Shown in pieces: positions 16,457 to 26,112 of a stretch of DNA of 64,000 bases. Source of the stretch: Pseudomonadota bacterium (GTDB taxonomy: Bacteria > Pseudomonadota > Gammaproteobacteria > Xanthomonadales > Xanthomonadaceae); contig JAFEFT010000036.1 of NCBI GenBank assembly GCA_018240435.1, forward strand, positions 67,489 through 131,488. Direction: 5' to 3'. The notes beneath the pieces were generated by a model. It ran no database searches. It saw nothing but the letters and a program-made list of their open reading frames with translations, and had not been told where the DNA came from. How positions within the stretch are numbered: the stretch's first letter is position 1; every line of letters begins with the position of its first letter. A program made the position numbers and the translations under genes.

Positions 16457-17027
16457 CTCTTCCAGAGGATTGTCGCGACCCGGGGCATCGAACGAACTCG
16501 CACGGTCCCTCCATCGATGCTGGCTGTCCCCGCCTTCGCGGGGATGACGAGCACTGGCTTCATGTCAGGGGATGACGATCGCCGCCTTCGTGAAACTCAG
16601 CCGTTGCGCCGCCATTGGGTCGCGAGTTCGAACGATCCGGTCGCTGCGCGCTACGGCACCAGCGCATCGATCGACGTCGCGTGGATGTCGGTTTGCAGCA
16701 CTCACGCAAGGCCGCACCGGCGTCGCCCGCGATCACCCGTTGCGCTTGTACTGCCAGTGCCAGCAAATCCAGACGCAGCTCGCCGACGTGCCGGGCGCCA
16801 TGCGCGCGGCGCGGCATCATTCGGATCCTTGAATCGGCATCAGCCCGACACTGGCATCTCCGACTCGCTGGAGGCGGCGGATTCGGCAGACAGCACACGC
16901 CACCGTCGCGACAGGACGTGGCACGCGGCGCTTCCATTGGGCGCGCAACCGGGACTCGCCGCGAACGCACCGTTGGCCTCACCCCGGAAGTGATGAGGCC
17001 TGGGTCGTGCCCGGCCACCGCCGGCCG
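16457..17027. other. Non-coding or decayed stretch between the island and the GGDEF gene
   Basis: 570 bases with no gene I can support. It contains a perfect palindrome CCCCGC-CTTC-GCGGGG (16528-16543) within GTCCCCGCCTTCGCGGGGAT, a REP-like unit of the type scattered through Xanthomonadales-like genomes. A 152-codon frame on the minus strand (16560-17018) has Arg/Cys/Pro-rich translation with no recognisable domain and is probably spurious. Decayed remains of a gene, perhaps the missing sigma-28 N-terminal part, were looked for and not found. Confidence 0.45.
16528..16543. repeat. REP-like palindrome
   Basis: CCCCGC-CTTC-GCGGGG, a 6-bp perfect stem with a 4-base loop, sitting in the upstream edge of the sigma-28 fragment. 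Intergenic palindromes of this composition are common in high-GC gammaproteobacteria. It could also act as a transcription pause site. No poly-T follows on either strand. Confidence 0.5.
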
Positions 17028-18266
17028 TCAGCCGGTTCCGCCTGCCCTGCCCTCGCCGACCACCACGCGGTTGCGGCCGGATTGCTTGGCGCGATAAAGG
17101 GCGGCATCGGCGGCCTCGATCAAGGCCTGCGGGGTGCTTCCGTGCGCGGGGAAGATCGCCACGCCCAGCGAAGCGGTGACTCGATCGAGCTCCCGCTCGC
17201 CGTGGCTGAGCGCCAGCGTGCGGATGTTTTCGAGCAGGTCGTTGGCCAGCCGTTGGGCGGTGTCGAGTGCGGTGTCGGGCAGCAGCACGGTGAACTCCTC
17301 GCCGCCGAAGCGACAGGCAACGTCGCTGCGCCGGAAGCGCGCCTCGATCGTGCGCGCCACCTGCTGCAAGACCAGATCGCCCGCCTGGTGACCGAAGGTA
17401 TCGTTGAATTTCTTGAAGTGATCCACGTCGATCATCAACACCGCGAACGACGCATGCGTACGCCGACTATGCGCGATCTCGCGCGCCAGCACTTCCTGCA
17501 GATAGCGGCGGTTGTACAGGCCGGTCAGCGGGTCGCGGATGGATTGCTGCAACAGCGCCTCGCGCAGTTGCACGTTGGCGATCGCCAGCGCCACCTGCTC
17601 GGCCATCGCCACCGCCAGCCCGTATCGACGCTCGGCCTCGGCGCGGCCTTGCTCGCGCAGGTGCTCGATGGTCAGCACGCCGAAGGTCTTGCCCTGCGCG
17701 GTCAGCGGCAGGCAGACATGAGGATGCACGGCCCCGCCATCCGTGGCCAGATGGGCGCAGACCAGTGCCTCGGATGGGCGATCGACGCGGTAGGGGCGGC
17801 TGCGGCGCAGGGCCCAGCAGTCGTCGTCGGAGAAATGCGCGGACACCGGCGCAGTACCGCCCCAGACCGCCTGCTGGCTCCAGGCCCTGCCTGCGGGGTC
17901 GCGCAGATACACCCTGCCGGCACTGCCAGCGAACAGGCGCGGGCCGAATTCGCTGATCCGGGCCAATGCCTCGACCGCGGTCGATGATGCTTGCAGGAAG
18001 CCGGTCAGCTCGCCCAGCTGGGTGATCTGCCGGTTGAGTTGCTCCACTTCCCGCAGGCCGCCCTCCAGTTGCTGCTTGGCCTCGAGCAGGGCAAGCTCGC
18101 TGCGCTTGCGCTCGCTGATGTCGGAGGCAACCCAGATCGAACCCTGTTCGACATGCGCCGGGTCGAGCGCCCGGCAACGATAGGATGCCCAGAAGCGCTC
18201 GCCGTTCTTGCGGCGCAGCTCGATCTCGCCCTCGGCGACGGCGCCGGCCTCGATCAGCGGGCGCAC
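17028..18266 (-). CDS. C-terminal piece of a split sensor diguanylate cyclase (PAS end, GAF, GGDEF)
   Basis: 412 codons from a GTG at 18266. It begins in the middle of a PAS domain (EGEIELRRKNGERFWASYRC, then WVASDISERKR), followed by a helical linker, a GAF domain (about 90-235) and a GGDEF domain. The active site is intact as FGGEEF, and an RxxD product-inhibition site (RRSD) lies five residues before it. It should make cyclic di-GMP if expressed. The frame is the same as that of the upstream gene, from which it is separated by a single TAG at 18270-18272. It is therefore the output half of one interrupted gene. Whether it is translated on its own is unclear, as no good ribosome site precedes the GTG. 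Confidence 0.85.
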   Translation of the reverse strand: MRPLIEAGAVAEGEIELRRKNGERFWASYRCRALDPAHVEQGSIWVASDISERKRSELALLEAKQQLEGGLREVEQLNRQITQLGELTGFLQASSTAVEALARISEFGPRLFAGSAGRVYLRDPAGRAWSQQAVWGGTAPVSAHFSDDDCWALRRSRPYRVDRPSEALVCAHLATDGGAVHPHVCLPLTAQGKTFGVLTIEHLREQGRAEAERRYGLAVAMAEQVALAIANVQLREALLQQSIRDPLTGLYNRRYLQEVLAREIAHSRRTHASFAVLMIDVDHFKKFNDTFGHQAGDLVLQQVARTIEARFRRSDVACRFGGEEFTVLLPDTALDTAQRLANDLLENIRTLALSHGERELDRVTASLGVAIFPAHGSTPQALIEAADAALYRAKQSGRNRVVVGEGRAGGTG

Positions 18267-18269
18267 TGC

Positions 18270-21200
18270 CTACCCATGCGCCATCCACGCCGCATCGTCG
18301 AGCGCGTACACGCGCGTGGACTGCCCGATCAGCTCACCCGGCGCGTAGCCGAGCATTTCCTCCATCGTGCGGTTGCAGCGATGCACGGCGCGATCCTTGA
18401 CGATGAAGATCGCCGCTGCCGCGTTCTCGTAGATCGCCTGCTGCTCGCGCAGCAGTGATTGCAGCGAGGCATCGGCATCGGCGAGGTGACGGTAGGCGCT
18501 GGCGTTGTCCAGCGCGATCGCGCCGTAAGCGCACAAGGTGCGGAACACCAGCCGTTCGCGGTCGCCGTAGGCGTGCCGGCGCGCGCACTGCACGGTCATC
18601 ACGCCGAGCAGGCGATCGCCGGCCAGCAAGGGTGCGAACAACGCGCTCAAGGTGATCAGGGTACCGGCGACGTGGCTGGGGTCGGACTCGTCATCGGCCT
18701 GGTCGAGCGAAAGCTCGCAACGATCGCGCGCGCAGCGCGCGGCATGCTTGCTGGCATCGGCGATGGCGATACGCTCGATCGGCAGTTCGCGCCCGCCCTC
18801 GATCGACAGCACCGACGCCAGCGTGTCGCCGTCGAGGCGATAAAGGGTGAAGCTGTCGGTGGGCAGCAGCTCATGCACGTGCCGGTGCAAGGCGTCGCAG
18901 ATCGCCGCCTCGTCGAGCTTGGCGGTCACCTCGCGGCCGATTTCGCCCAACACCGACAAGGTGGCATGCGATCGTTCGATGGCTTCCTTCTGCTGCACCA
19001 CTTCGGCGGTGCGGCTGCGCACCTGGGCTTCCAGCTGCAGGCGCGCCCGCGTCGACCCGCGTTCGCGAATGCGGATGACCGCATACAGGCCGGCCAGCAG
19101 GGCGATGCCAGCCAGCATCCGAAACCACCACGTCGCCCAGTACGGCGGAGCGATGGTGATGACGAGACTGGCACCGGCATCGTTCCAGACGCCATCCTTG
19201 TTGGCTGCCTTCACCCGGAAGGTGTACTGGCCCGGATCGAGGTTGGTATAGGTCACGAACCGCCGCGCCGCGTCGGTGCTGATCCAGCCCTTGTCGAAAC
19301 CGACCAGCTGGTAGGCGTAGCGGTTGCGCGCCGGATCGGCGTAATGCAGGGCCGCGAACTCGATCGAGAACACCGACTGCGCCGGCGCCAGCTTCAGGCT
19401 CCGGGCGGTTTCGATCGGGCCGTCGATCTGCACGCCGGGCGGCGGCTGCCAAGGGTCGACGTTGCGGTTGAACAATTGCAGGCCGGTGATCACCACCTGC
19501 GGCGGCACCGGATTGTCGTGGATGGCGTCGGCGCGGAAGGCGGTGAGCCCGGCATTGCCGCCGAAATAGAACGTGCCATCGGCACCGGCGAGCGCCGATC
19601 CGATGTAGTAGCTGCCGTCGATCAGGCCATCGCGGGCGCCGTAGTTGCGAAAGCGGCCGGAAGCCGGATCGAAGCGGCTGATGCCGGCGGTCGAACTGAT
19701 CCACAGGCGGCCATCGCGATCTTCGACAATGGCGCCGATGGCGTCGGCCGGCAGGCCATCGGCCTGCGTGTAGCCGCGGAAATGCAAGCTGTCGCCGGCG
19801 ACGTGGTCGAGACGATCCAGACCACCGGAAGTGCCAACCCACAAGTGCCCGGCGCGATCTTCATACAGGTAGGTGATACGGTCATGCACCAGGCTGTCGG
19901 CATTGCTAGGATCATGGCGAAAATGGGCGAAGCCGCGACCATCGGCCGCGAGCCGGTCCAGGCCGACATCGGTACCTACCCACAAGGTGCCGGATCGATC
20001 TTCCAGCAAGGCCCACGCGGTGTTCTGCGCAAGGCTGGCCGGGTCGCGCGGATCGTGGCGGTAGGCGCGGCTGGCGCCGGTCGCCGGATCGTAGCGATAC
20101 ACACCGGCCTCGGTGCCGATCCACAGCCCGCCGGCGCGACGCGGCACGATCTGGCGGATCTTGCGCGCCGCCGGATCGGCGTCATCGAGAGGACGGAGCA
20201 CGAAACGATCGCTGCCCGGCTCCAGCGTGGCCAGGCCGGCATCGGTGCCCACCCATAACCGGCCATCGCCATCGACATGGACGGCGCGCACGAAATCGCT
20301 GGGCAGGCTGCCGGCATCGCCCGCGCGATGCCGGTAGCCGAGCACGGCATCGCTGCCGCGATCCATCCGCAGCAGGCCACCGCCGACGGTGCCCAGCCAG
20401 ATGCGCCCGGCGCGATCGGCCGCGATCGCGTAGATCTTGTCACCGGCATTGCTGCCGCTTGCGCCACCGAGGCCGGCAAAGCGTTCGAAGCCGCCGCTGG
20501 CCAGATCGATGGTGCTGATGCCGGCGGTGTGGGTGCCGATCCACAAGGTTCCGGTGCGATCCTGGAACAGCGCGTCGATGTTGTCGTCGGCCAGGCTGTG
20601 ACGATCGACGGCCTCGTGGCGATAGGTGAGAAAACGCCGATTGCGGTCGCTTCCGCGCAGCACCCCGGAGGCGGCCGTGCCCACCCACAGCACGCCATCG
20701 CGATCGGCGAGGATCGCCTTGACCAGATCGGCAGGCACACCCTCGGCGCCGGCGAAGACATGCACGCCGACACGATCACCGGCCAGCGTCCGCAAGCCGT
20801 CGGCGGCGCCGATCCACAACGTGTCGGCATCGTCGACATGCAGGGCGGTGACCGCCACCGGCGGCGCGGCGGCACCCGCGCTCGCCAGCGCGACATGTTC
20901 GAAACCGCGGCCATCGCTGCGCAGTCGATCCAGGCCGGATGCGGTGCCGACCCAGAGCACGCCGCGTCGATCCAGCGCCAGCGCCCGTACCGAATCGCTG
21001 GCCAGACTGGCGGCGTCGGCCGCGTCGTGATGCCATGCCGAAAACCGGCCGGTGCCGGTGTCGAGGCGCTCCAGGCCATCCTCGGTGGCGATCCACAGCA
21101 CGCGGCTGTCGGCATCGGCGGCGAGGGTGGCGTGGATCTGCTGGTCGCCAAACCCCCGCCGCGCCGAATCCGGCGGTGCGTAGCGCCGAAACACGCCACG

Positions 21201-21560
21201 CCGGGTATTCAGGCGCAGCACGCCGCCACTGCGGGTGCCCACCCACAGCCCGCCGTCGGCAGCCTCGTGCAGGACGGTGACGTAATTGTCCGACAGCGAC
21301 GAGGCATCATCGGGGCGGTTGCGATAGACCACCGAGCCGTAGCCGTCGAAGCGGGCCAGGCCGGCCTGCGAGCCGATCCAGACGAAGCCCTGGCGATCCT
21401 GCACGATGGCGGTGGCCGACTCCTGCGCCAGCCCCTGTTCGACCCCCAGATGCTCGAAGCGCAGCATCCGCGGTGGTGCGGCCATCGCGACCGCTCCGGC
21501 CAGAGCCAGCCAGATCGCCAGCAGCCACGCACCACTTCGGATTGCGCAACGCCACGCCAT
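18270..21560 (-). CDS. N-terminal piece of the split sensor: periplasmic two-component-type propeller, Y_Y_Y, TM, GAF, truncated PAS
   Basis: 1096 residues from the ATG at 21560, chosen because GGAGGG precedes it and a signal peptide begins there (LLAIWLALAGAVAMAA). About a dozen Reg_prop repeats of the type GLWVGTRSGGVLRL / LWIGTEAGVYRYD form a two-bladed periplasmic propeller. A Y_Y_Y domain (YTNLDPGQYTFRVKAANKDG) and a TM helix (FRMLAGIALLAGLYAVIRI) follow, then a coiled segment, a GAF domain, and a PAS domain that stops abruptly after YALDDAAWMAHG at an in-frame TAG. The rest of the PAS and the GGDEF output continue in frame in the next entry. Without read-through this product senses but has no output domain. 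Confidence 0.85.
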   Translation of the reverse strand: MAWRCAIRSGAWLLAIWLALAGAVAMAAPPRMLRFEHLGVEQGLAQESATAIVQDRQGFVWIGSQAGLARFDGYGSVVYRNRPDDASSLSDNYVTVLHEAADGGLWVGTRSGGVLRLNTRRGVFRRYAPPDSARRGFGDQQIHATLAADADSRVLWIATEDGLERLDTGTGRFSAWHHDAADAASLASDSVRALALDRRGVLWVGTASGLDRLRSDGRGFEHVALASAGAAAPPVAVTALHVDDADTLWIGAADGLRTLAGDRVGVHVFAGAEGVPADLVKAILADRDGVLWVGTAASGVLRGSDRNRRFLTYRHEAVDRHSLADDNIDALFQDRTGTLWIGTHTAGISTIDLASGGFERFAGLGGASGSNAGDKIYAIAADRAGRIWLGTVGGGLLRMDRGSDAVLGYRHRAGDAGSLPSDFVRAVHVDGDGRLWVGTDAGLATLEPGSDRFVLRPLDDADPAARKIRQIVPRRAGGLWIGTEAGVYRYDPATGASRAYRHDPRDPASLAQNTAWALLEDRSGTLWVGTDVGLDRLAADGRGFAHFRHDPSNADSLVHDRITYLYEDRAGHLWVGTSGGLDRLDHVAGDSLHFRGYTQADGLPADAIGAIVEDRDGRLWISSTAGISRFDPASGRFRNYGARDGLIDGSYYIGSALAGADGTFYFGGNAGLTAFRADAIHDNPVPPQVVITGLQLFNRNVDPWQPPPGVQIDGPIETARSLKLAPAQSVFSIEFAALHYADPARNRYAYQLVGFDKGWISTDAARRFVTYTNLDPGQYTFRVKAANKDGVWNDAGASLVITIAPPYWATWWFRMLAGIALLAGLYAVIRIRERGSTRARLQLEAQVRSRTAEVVQQKEAIERSHATLSVLGEIGREVTAKLDEAAICDALHRHVHELLPTDSFTLYRLDGDTLASVLSIEGGRELPIERIAIADASKHAARCARDRCELSLDQADDESDPSHVAGTLITLSALFAPLLAGDRLLGVMTVQCARRHAYGDRERLVFRTLCAYGAIALDNASAYRHLADADASLQSLLREQQAIYENAAAAIFIVKDRAVHRCNRTMEEMLGYAPGELIGQSTRVYALDDAAWMAHG

Positions 21561-21807
21561 GCCGCCACCCTCCCCGACGCCAAGCTGCACTTCCCGCCGC
21601 GCATCCTCGCACGGCGGCGCCGGCGATGGCAGCGCCGGCGCGCGGCCGCCGCCGGCCCAACCCGGATCGCGCCGAAATCCCACCGCCCTTCACGTTTCGT
21701 CCATGTGGATTGCGCCATCCTGCGCGACGCCGCCGACGCCGCCAGCCTCCGCATGCAGGCCGACTCGTGGCATCCTCGCAGGTGCCCACGCGGCATGAAG
21801 GCCAGCC

Positions 21808-23814
21808 ATGAACGACGCCGTTCCGTCCGACCGAACCGCCGAGCGCCTCGCCCGCCTCGAAGAAGTGCAGTCGGTGGTGCTCGACATCAGCCACCGCGCC
21901 GCCCGCTGCCACGACCTGCATGATTTCTTCACCGCCGTGCATGCGGCGCTGGCGCGCATCATGCGCGTGGACAATTTCTACATCGCCCTGTACGAAGCCG
22001 CCGCGCATGGCGTGCGCTACGTCTATTACGCCGACGAGAAGGATCCGCCACCCGACCCCTCCCGCCACTTTCCGCTGCGCAGCGAACACGATTCGGCCAC
22101 CGCGATGGTGGTGATTCGCGGTGAGCCGCAAGTGTTCACCGCCGAACAATGGGCCAGCCGTCGCGCCAAGGGCGCGCGCTGGGGCGTCGGCACGCGGCCG
22201 CAGCACTGGGTCGGGATGCCGTTGATCGGCAACGACGGCGGCGTGTTCGGGGCGATGGTGATGCAAAGCTACGCGCGCGGCTTCCGCTACGGCGAAGAGG
22301 ACATCGCCCTGTTCGGGCTGATGTCCGAACACGTCGCCGACGCCGTCGAGCGCGTGCAGTTTGCCGCCCGCCTGGAGCAGGCCATCGCCGAGCGCACGCG
22401 CAGCCTCGAACGCGAAGTCGCCGAGCGTCGCCGCGCCGAACAGATGCAGCGCACGCTGTACGAGATTTCCGCGCTGACGGTGAAGGACATCGATCTGGCG
22501 TCGTTCTACCCGGAGGTCCATCGCATCCTCGGCGGGCTGCTGTATGCCCGCGATTTCGCGGTGATGATCTATTGCAACGACGAGCACGACCTCGTCAGCT
22601 TCCCCTATTTCAGCGACGACTTCGCCAAGGATCTGCCGAAGAACCAGCGCCGTCCCGCCGGCCACGGCCTGACCGGCTTCGTGCTGCGCACCCGCATGCC
22701 GCAGCGCATCGATCAGCAGCGCTTCCAGGCGCTGCTCGAATCGGGCGTCGTCCATCACGTGCTCGGCCGCACCGACTTCACCTCGTGGATCGGCGCGCCG
22801 ATGATCCATCAGGGCAAGGTACTGGGCGTGCTGATGCTCACCAGTTACGCCGCCGACATCCTCTACGACGACGACGACCTCGCCTTGCTGACCTTCGTCG
22901 CCGAGCACATCGCCGCGGCGCTGGCCCGACGCCAGGCCGACGACGCCCTGCGCGCCGCGCACGCCAACCTCGCCACCGGCAACCTGGCACTGCAGGAAAA
23001 AAATCGCGAGCTGGAAATGACCCTGATGCACCTGGGCATGGCGCAGAACGAACTGGTGCGGCAGGAAAAGCTGGCCTCGCTGGGCGCGCTGGTGGCCGGC
23101 ATCGCCCACGAGGTGAACACGCCGCTGGGCATCTGCACGACCGCGGTGAGCCTGCTGATGGAAGAATCCCGGCGCCTGCGCGAATCGTTCACCGCCGAGC
23201 AGCTGGCCTGGCCGAACGTGCGCGCGTTCTTCGATTCGTGCGACGAGTTGCTGGCCGTGCTCAGCAGCAACACCTTGCGCGCCAGCGGACTGATCCGCAG
23301 CTTCAAGCAGGTCGCGGTCGACCAGTCCTCCGAGCAGGTGCGCGAGATCGCGATGGCCGAGTACATCGAGGACACCCTGCGTTCGATCCGCCCGAAGTTC
23401 AAGCGCACCGGCCATACCATCGAGGTGGACTGCGATCCGGCGCTGCGCCTGCGCAGCATTCCCGGCGCGCTCTCGCAGGTGCTCACCAACCTCGTGCTCA
23501 ACTCGATCACCCACGCTTTCGAGCACACCGACCATGGCCGCATCACGATCGCCGTCGGCCGCGCCGGCGCCGACGTCACGATCGACTATCGCGACGACGG
23601 CATCGGCCTGTCGGCGCCGGCGCTGCGACGCTTGTTCGAACCCTTCTACACCACCAAGCGCGATCGCGGCGGCAGCGGGCTGGGCACCAACATCGTCTAC
23701 AACCTCGTCACCGGCAAGCTCGGCGGCTCGATCAGCGTCCATTCGCAACCGGGCAAGGGGCTGCATTACGCCATCCGCCTGCCGGCCGAGCCGCCCGAGG
23801 CGAGCCACGCCTGA
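21808..23814 (+). CDS. Cytoplasmic sensor histidine kinase with two GAF domains
   Basis: 668 residues, no signal peptide or TM segment, so a soluble sensor. GAF domain 1 spans about 15-190 and GAF domain 2 about 215-375, joined by an AERTRSLEREVAERRRAEQ coiled coil typical of this architecture. A second coiled coil leads to the dimerisation/phosphoacceptor helix with GIAHEVNTPLG (His near 434), then the ATPase: N-box NLVLNSITHAFE, G1 DDGIGLS, F-box FEPFYTTK, G2 GGSGLG. There is no receiver domain and no response regulator next door, so the partner is elsewhere. It is divergent from the propeller sensor gene across about 250 bp. Confidence 0.9.
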   Translation: MNDAVPSDRTAERLARLEEVQSVVLDISHRAARCHDLHDFFTAVHAALARIMRVDNFYIALYEAAAHGVRYVYYADEKDPPPDPSRHFPLRSEHDSATAMVVIRGEPQVFTAEQWASRRAKGARWGVGTRPQHWVGMPLIGNDGGVFGAMVMQSYARGFRYGEEDIALFGLMSEHVADAVERVQFAARLEQAIAERTRSLEREVAERRRAEQMQRTLYEISALTVKDIDLASFYPEVHRILGGLLYARDFAVMIYCNDEHDLVSFPYFSDDFAKDLPKNQRRPAGHGLTGFVLRTRMPQRIDQQRFQALLESGVVHHVLGRTDFTSWIGAPMIHQGKVLGVLMLTSYAADILYDDDDLALLTFVAEHIAAALARRQADDALRAAHANLATGNLALQEKNRELEMTLMHLGMAQNELVRQEKLASLGALVAGIAHEVNTPLGICTTAVSLLMEESRRLRESFTAEQLAWPNVRAFFDSCDELLAVLSSNTLRASGLIRSFKQVAVDQSSEQVREIAMAEYIEDTLRSIRPKFKRTGHTIEVDCDPALRLRSIPGALSQVLTNLVLNSITHAFEHTDHGRITIAVGRAGADVTIDYRDDGIGLSAPALRRLFEPFYTTKRDRGGSGLGTNIVYNLVTGKLGGSISVHSQPGKGLHYAIRLPAEPPEASHA

Positions 23815-23889
23815 CCATCCGCAATCCCGCCGCGATGGCGCGACCGGGAATTCGTCCCGGCGGCGTCCCGCGCGGCGACCGTTGCCCGC

Positions 23890-23895
23890 TACACT
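23890..23895 (+). promoter_or_regulatory. Putative -10 element of the helicase gene
   Basis: CCGCTACACTG, 38 bases upstream of the helicase ATG. Two other genes here have nearly the same string at a matching place: CCGCTATACTG before the first autotransporter (29317-29322) and CCGCTACATTG before the amidohydrolase (46295-46300). That repetition supports a local form of extended -10 box. No clear -35 is visible. Confidence 0.4.
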
Positions 23896-23932
23896 GTGCG
23901 TCCGCTCGCCGCAGGGCGACATCGAGTTCGCC

Positions 23933-26083
23933 ATGAGCACCCCCATGCCGCCCGCGCCATTGCGATTTGCCGACCTTCACCTGCCCGAGCCTCTGCTGCG
24001 TGCGCTCGCCGACGTCGGCTATGAATCGCCCTCGCCGATCCAGAGCGCGACCTTGCCGCCGTTGCTCGCCGGTCGCGACCTGATCGGGCAGGCGCAAACC
24101 GGCACCGGCAAGACCGCGGCCTTCGCGCTGCCGATCCTTGCCCGCATCGCCAGTGAAGGGGTCGTCGCCAGCGCGCGCGAACGTGCGCGCGGCCCGCGTG
24201 CGCTGGTGCTGGCACCGACGCGCGAGCTCGCCATCCAGGTCGCCGAGGCCTTCGTCCGCTACGCCGCCCACCTGCCCGGCTTCCATGTGCTGCCGATCTA
24301 CGGCGGGCAAGGCTACGCACCGCAGTTGTCATCGCTGCGGCGCGGTGTCGACGTGGTGGTCGGCACGCCCGGCCGCGTGATCGATCATCTCGAACGCGGC
24401 ACCCTCGATCTGTCGGCATTGCAATGTCTGGTGCTCGACGAAGCCGACGAGATGTTGCGCATGGGCTTCATCGACGATGTCGAGACGGTGCTCAAGAAGA
24501 TTCCCGAGCAGCGCCAGATCGCGTTGTTTTCGGCGACCATGCCGACGCAGATCAAACGCATCGCCCAGACTTATCTGCGCGATCCGGTCGAGATCGCGAT
24601 CAAGGCGAAAACCACTACCGCCGCCGGCATCCGCCAGCGTTACTGGCTGGTCAGCGGCGTCAACAAACTCGACGCGCTCACCCGCATCCTCGAAGCCGAG
24701 CCGTTCGCGGCGATGCTGGTGTTCGCACGCACCAAGCAGGCTACCGAGGAGTTGGCCAACAAGCTCGCCGCACGCGGGTTTTCGGCAGCGGCGATCCACG
24801 GCGACATCGCCCAGCCGCAGCGCGAACGCGCCATCGCCCAGTTGCGTGACGGCCAGATCGACATCCTCGTTGCCACCGACGTCGCCGCCCGCGGGCTCGA
24901 TGTCGAGCGCATCAGCCATGTGCTCAATTACGACATTCCCTACGACACCGAAAGCTACGTCCATCGCATCGGCCGCACCGGCCGCGCCGGCCGCACCGGC
25001 GAGGCGATCGTGTTCGTCGCCCCGCGCGAACGCGGCATGTTGCGCGCGATCGAGCGCGCCACCCGGCAAACGATCGAGGCGATGACGCTGCCCAGCGTCG
25101 AGGCCGTCAACGACCGCCGGGTGGCGAAGTTCCTCGCCCGCATCGACGCCGCGCTGGCCGGCGACGGGCTGGCACCGTTCCGCGCCCTGGTCGAGCGTTA
25201 TGAGCGTGAGCATGGCGTGGCCGCGATCGAAATCGCGGCGGCGCTGGCCAAGCTGGTGCAGGGCAAGCAGGCGCTGTTTCTGGATGCACCGGCGCAGGGC
25301 GCGCGGGCGGAATGGAAGAGCGCGATCGACGCCGGGGCGGCAGCGGCGGTCGCCGTCCGTGGTTCGACAGGCTCACCACGAACGGATTTCTCTGCGAACG
25401 CACCACGAATGGAGACTTCGGAACGGTCGTCTCGATCGGATTTTCCGACAACCTCGGCACACGCTGACGCGGCGGAGGTTCCAGCCCGCGCCAACGCCGA
25501 CTCCTTCCCCCGCGCGCGGGGGAAGGATGGGATGGGGGCGTCGGGCGCAGATTCCCTTCATGGTTCGACAGGCTCACCACGAACGGATTTCTCGACAGGC
25601 TCACCACGAACGGATTTTGCGACAGGCTCACCACGAACAGCGGCGCCGGCAGGCTCGATGCGAACGGATCATTCGCGAGGCGCGACGCGCAAACCCGCGC
25701 GCCGCCGCGACGAGCCGGAAGCCGGCATGGAAACCTTCCGCATCGAAGTCGGCCACGCCCACGGCGTGCAGCCCGGCAACATCGTCGGCGCCATCGCCAA
25801 CGAGGCGGATCTGGAAAGCCGCTACATCGGGCGCATCGACATACGCGACGGTTACAGTCTCGTTGATCTGCCGCAGGGGATGCCGCGCGAGCTGCTGGAG
25901 CTGCTCAAGCGTGTGCGCGTGGCCGGGCAGATGCTGCGCATGCGCCGCTGGGATGGGTCGACCGATTCCGACGGCGCGGCGGATGCCGGATTTCAGGCGC
26001 CCGATCGCGCGCGCAAACACCGCGCCGCGGCACGCGCGCCGACCAGGCCGCATCGCAAGGGGCCGCCGCGCCATCGCGGCTGA
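23933..26083 (+). CDS. DEAD-box ATP-dependent RNA helicase (DeaD/CsdA-DbpA type)
   Basis: 716 residues. Q motif YESPSPIQSAT (30-40), Walker A AQTGTGKT (54-61), PTRELA, VLDEADEM (DEAD box, about 168-175), SAT, VATDVAARGLD and HRIGRTGRAGRTG give a complete helicase core to about residue 370. The C-terminal end (about 600-685: METFRIEVGHAHGVQPGNIVGAI...) matches the DbpA-type RNA-binding domain, and the tail is Arg/His-rich. Such proteins remodel rRNA and cold-shock mRNAs. Oddly, residues about 477-580 are a low-complexity linker of SPRTDF repeats and other intergenic-type repeat DNA read in frame. A start further upstream is rejected because the ATG at 23933 begins the standard fold. Confidence 0.93.
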   Translation: MSTPMPPAPLRFADLHLPEPLLRALADVGYESPSPIQSATLPPLLAGRDLIGQAQTGTGKTAAFALPILARIASEGVVASARERARGPRALVLAPTRELAIQVAEAFVRYAAHLPGFHVLPIYGGQGYAPQLSSLRRGVDVVVGTPGRVIDHLERGTLDLSALQCLVLDEADEMLRMGFIDDVETVLKKIPEQRQIALFSATMPTQIKRIAQTYLRDPVEIAIKAKTTTAAGIRQRYWLVSGVNKLDALTRILEAEPFAAMLVFARTKQATEELANKLAARGFSAAAIHGDIAQPQRERAIAQLRDGQIDILVATDVAARGLDVERISHVLNYDIPYDTESYVHRIGRTGRAGRTGEAIVFVAPRERGMLRAIERATRQTIEAMTLPSVEAVNDRRVAKFLARIDAALAGDGLAPFRALVERYEREHGVAAIEIAAALAKLVQGKQALFLDAPAQGARAEWKSAIDAGAAAAVAVRGSTGSPRTDFSANAPRMETSERSSRSDFPTTSAHADAAEVPARANADSFPRARGKDGMGASGADSLHGSTGSPRTDFSTGSPRTDFATGSPRTAAPAGSMRTDHSRGATRKPARRRDEPEAGMETFRIEVGHAHGVQPGNIVGAIANEADLESRYIGRIDIRDGYSLVDLPQGMPRELLELLKRVRVAGQMLRMRRWDGSTDSDGAADAGFQAPDRARKHRAAARAPTRPHRKGPPRHRG
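25361..25680 (+). repeat. Intergenic-type repeats inside the helicase reading frame
   Basis: Units of TCGACAGGCTCACCACGAACG start near 25364, 25567, 25594 and 25621, the last three exactly 27 bp apart, with a degenerate copy near 25648. Between them lies a different GC-rich motif, CCCGCGCGCGGGGGAAGG (near 25509). In the helicase frame the 27-bp unit reads as TGSPRTDFS. The same family forms the array at 40387-40548 between rsfS and rlmH. Confidence 0.75.
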
Positions 26084-26112
26084 ACACGATCAGTCCCGCG
26101 CATCGACGAAAC

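Noticed and set aside
16560-17018. A 152-codon minus-strand gene upstream of the sigma-28 fragment
   Set aside because: Translation is Arg/Cys/Pro-rich, lacks any sigma region 2/3 motif and has no ribosome site.
21307-23946. An 879-codon minus-strand frame opposite the histidine kinase
   Set aside because: The plus-strand frame has all kinase boxes. This one has none and crosses the divergent promoter region.
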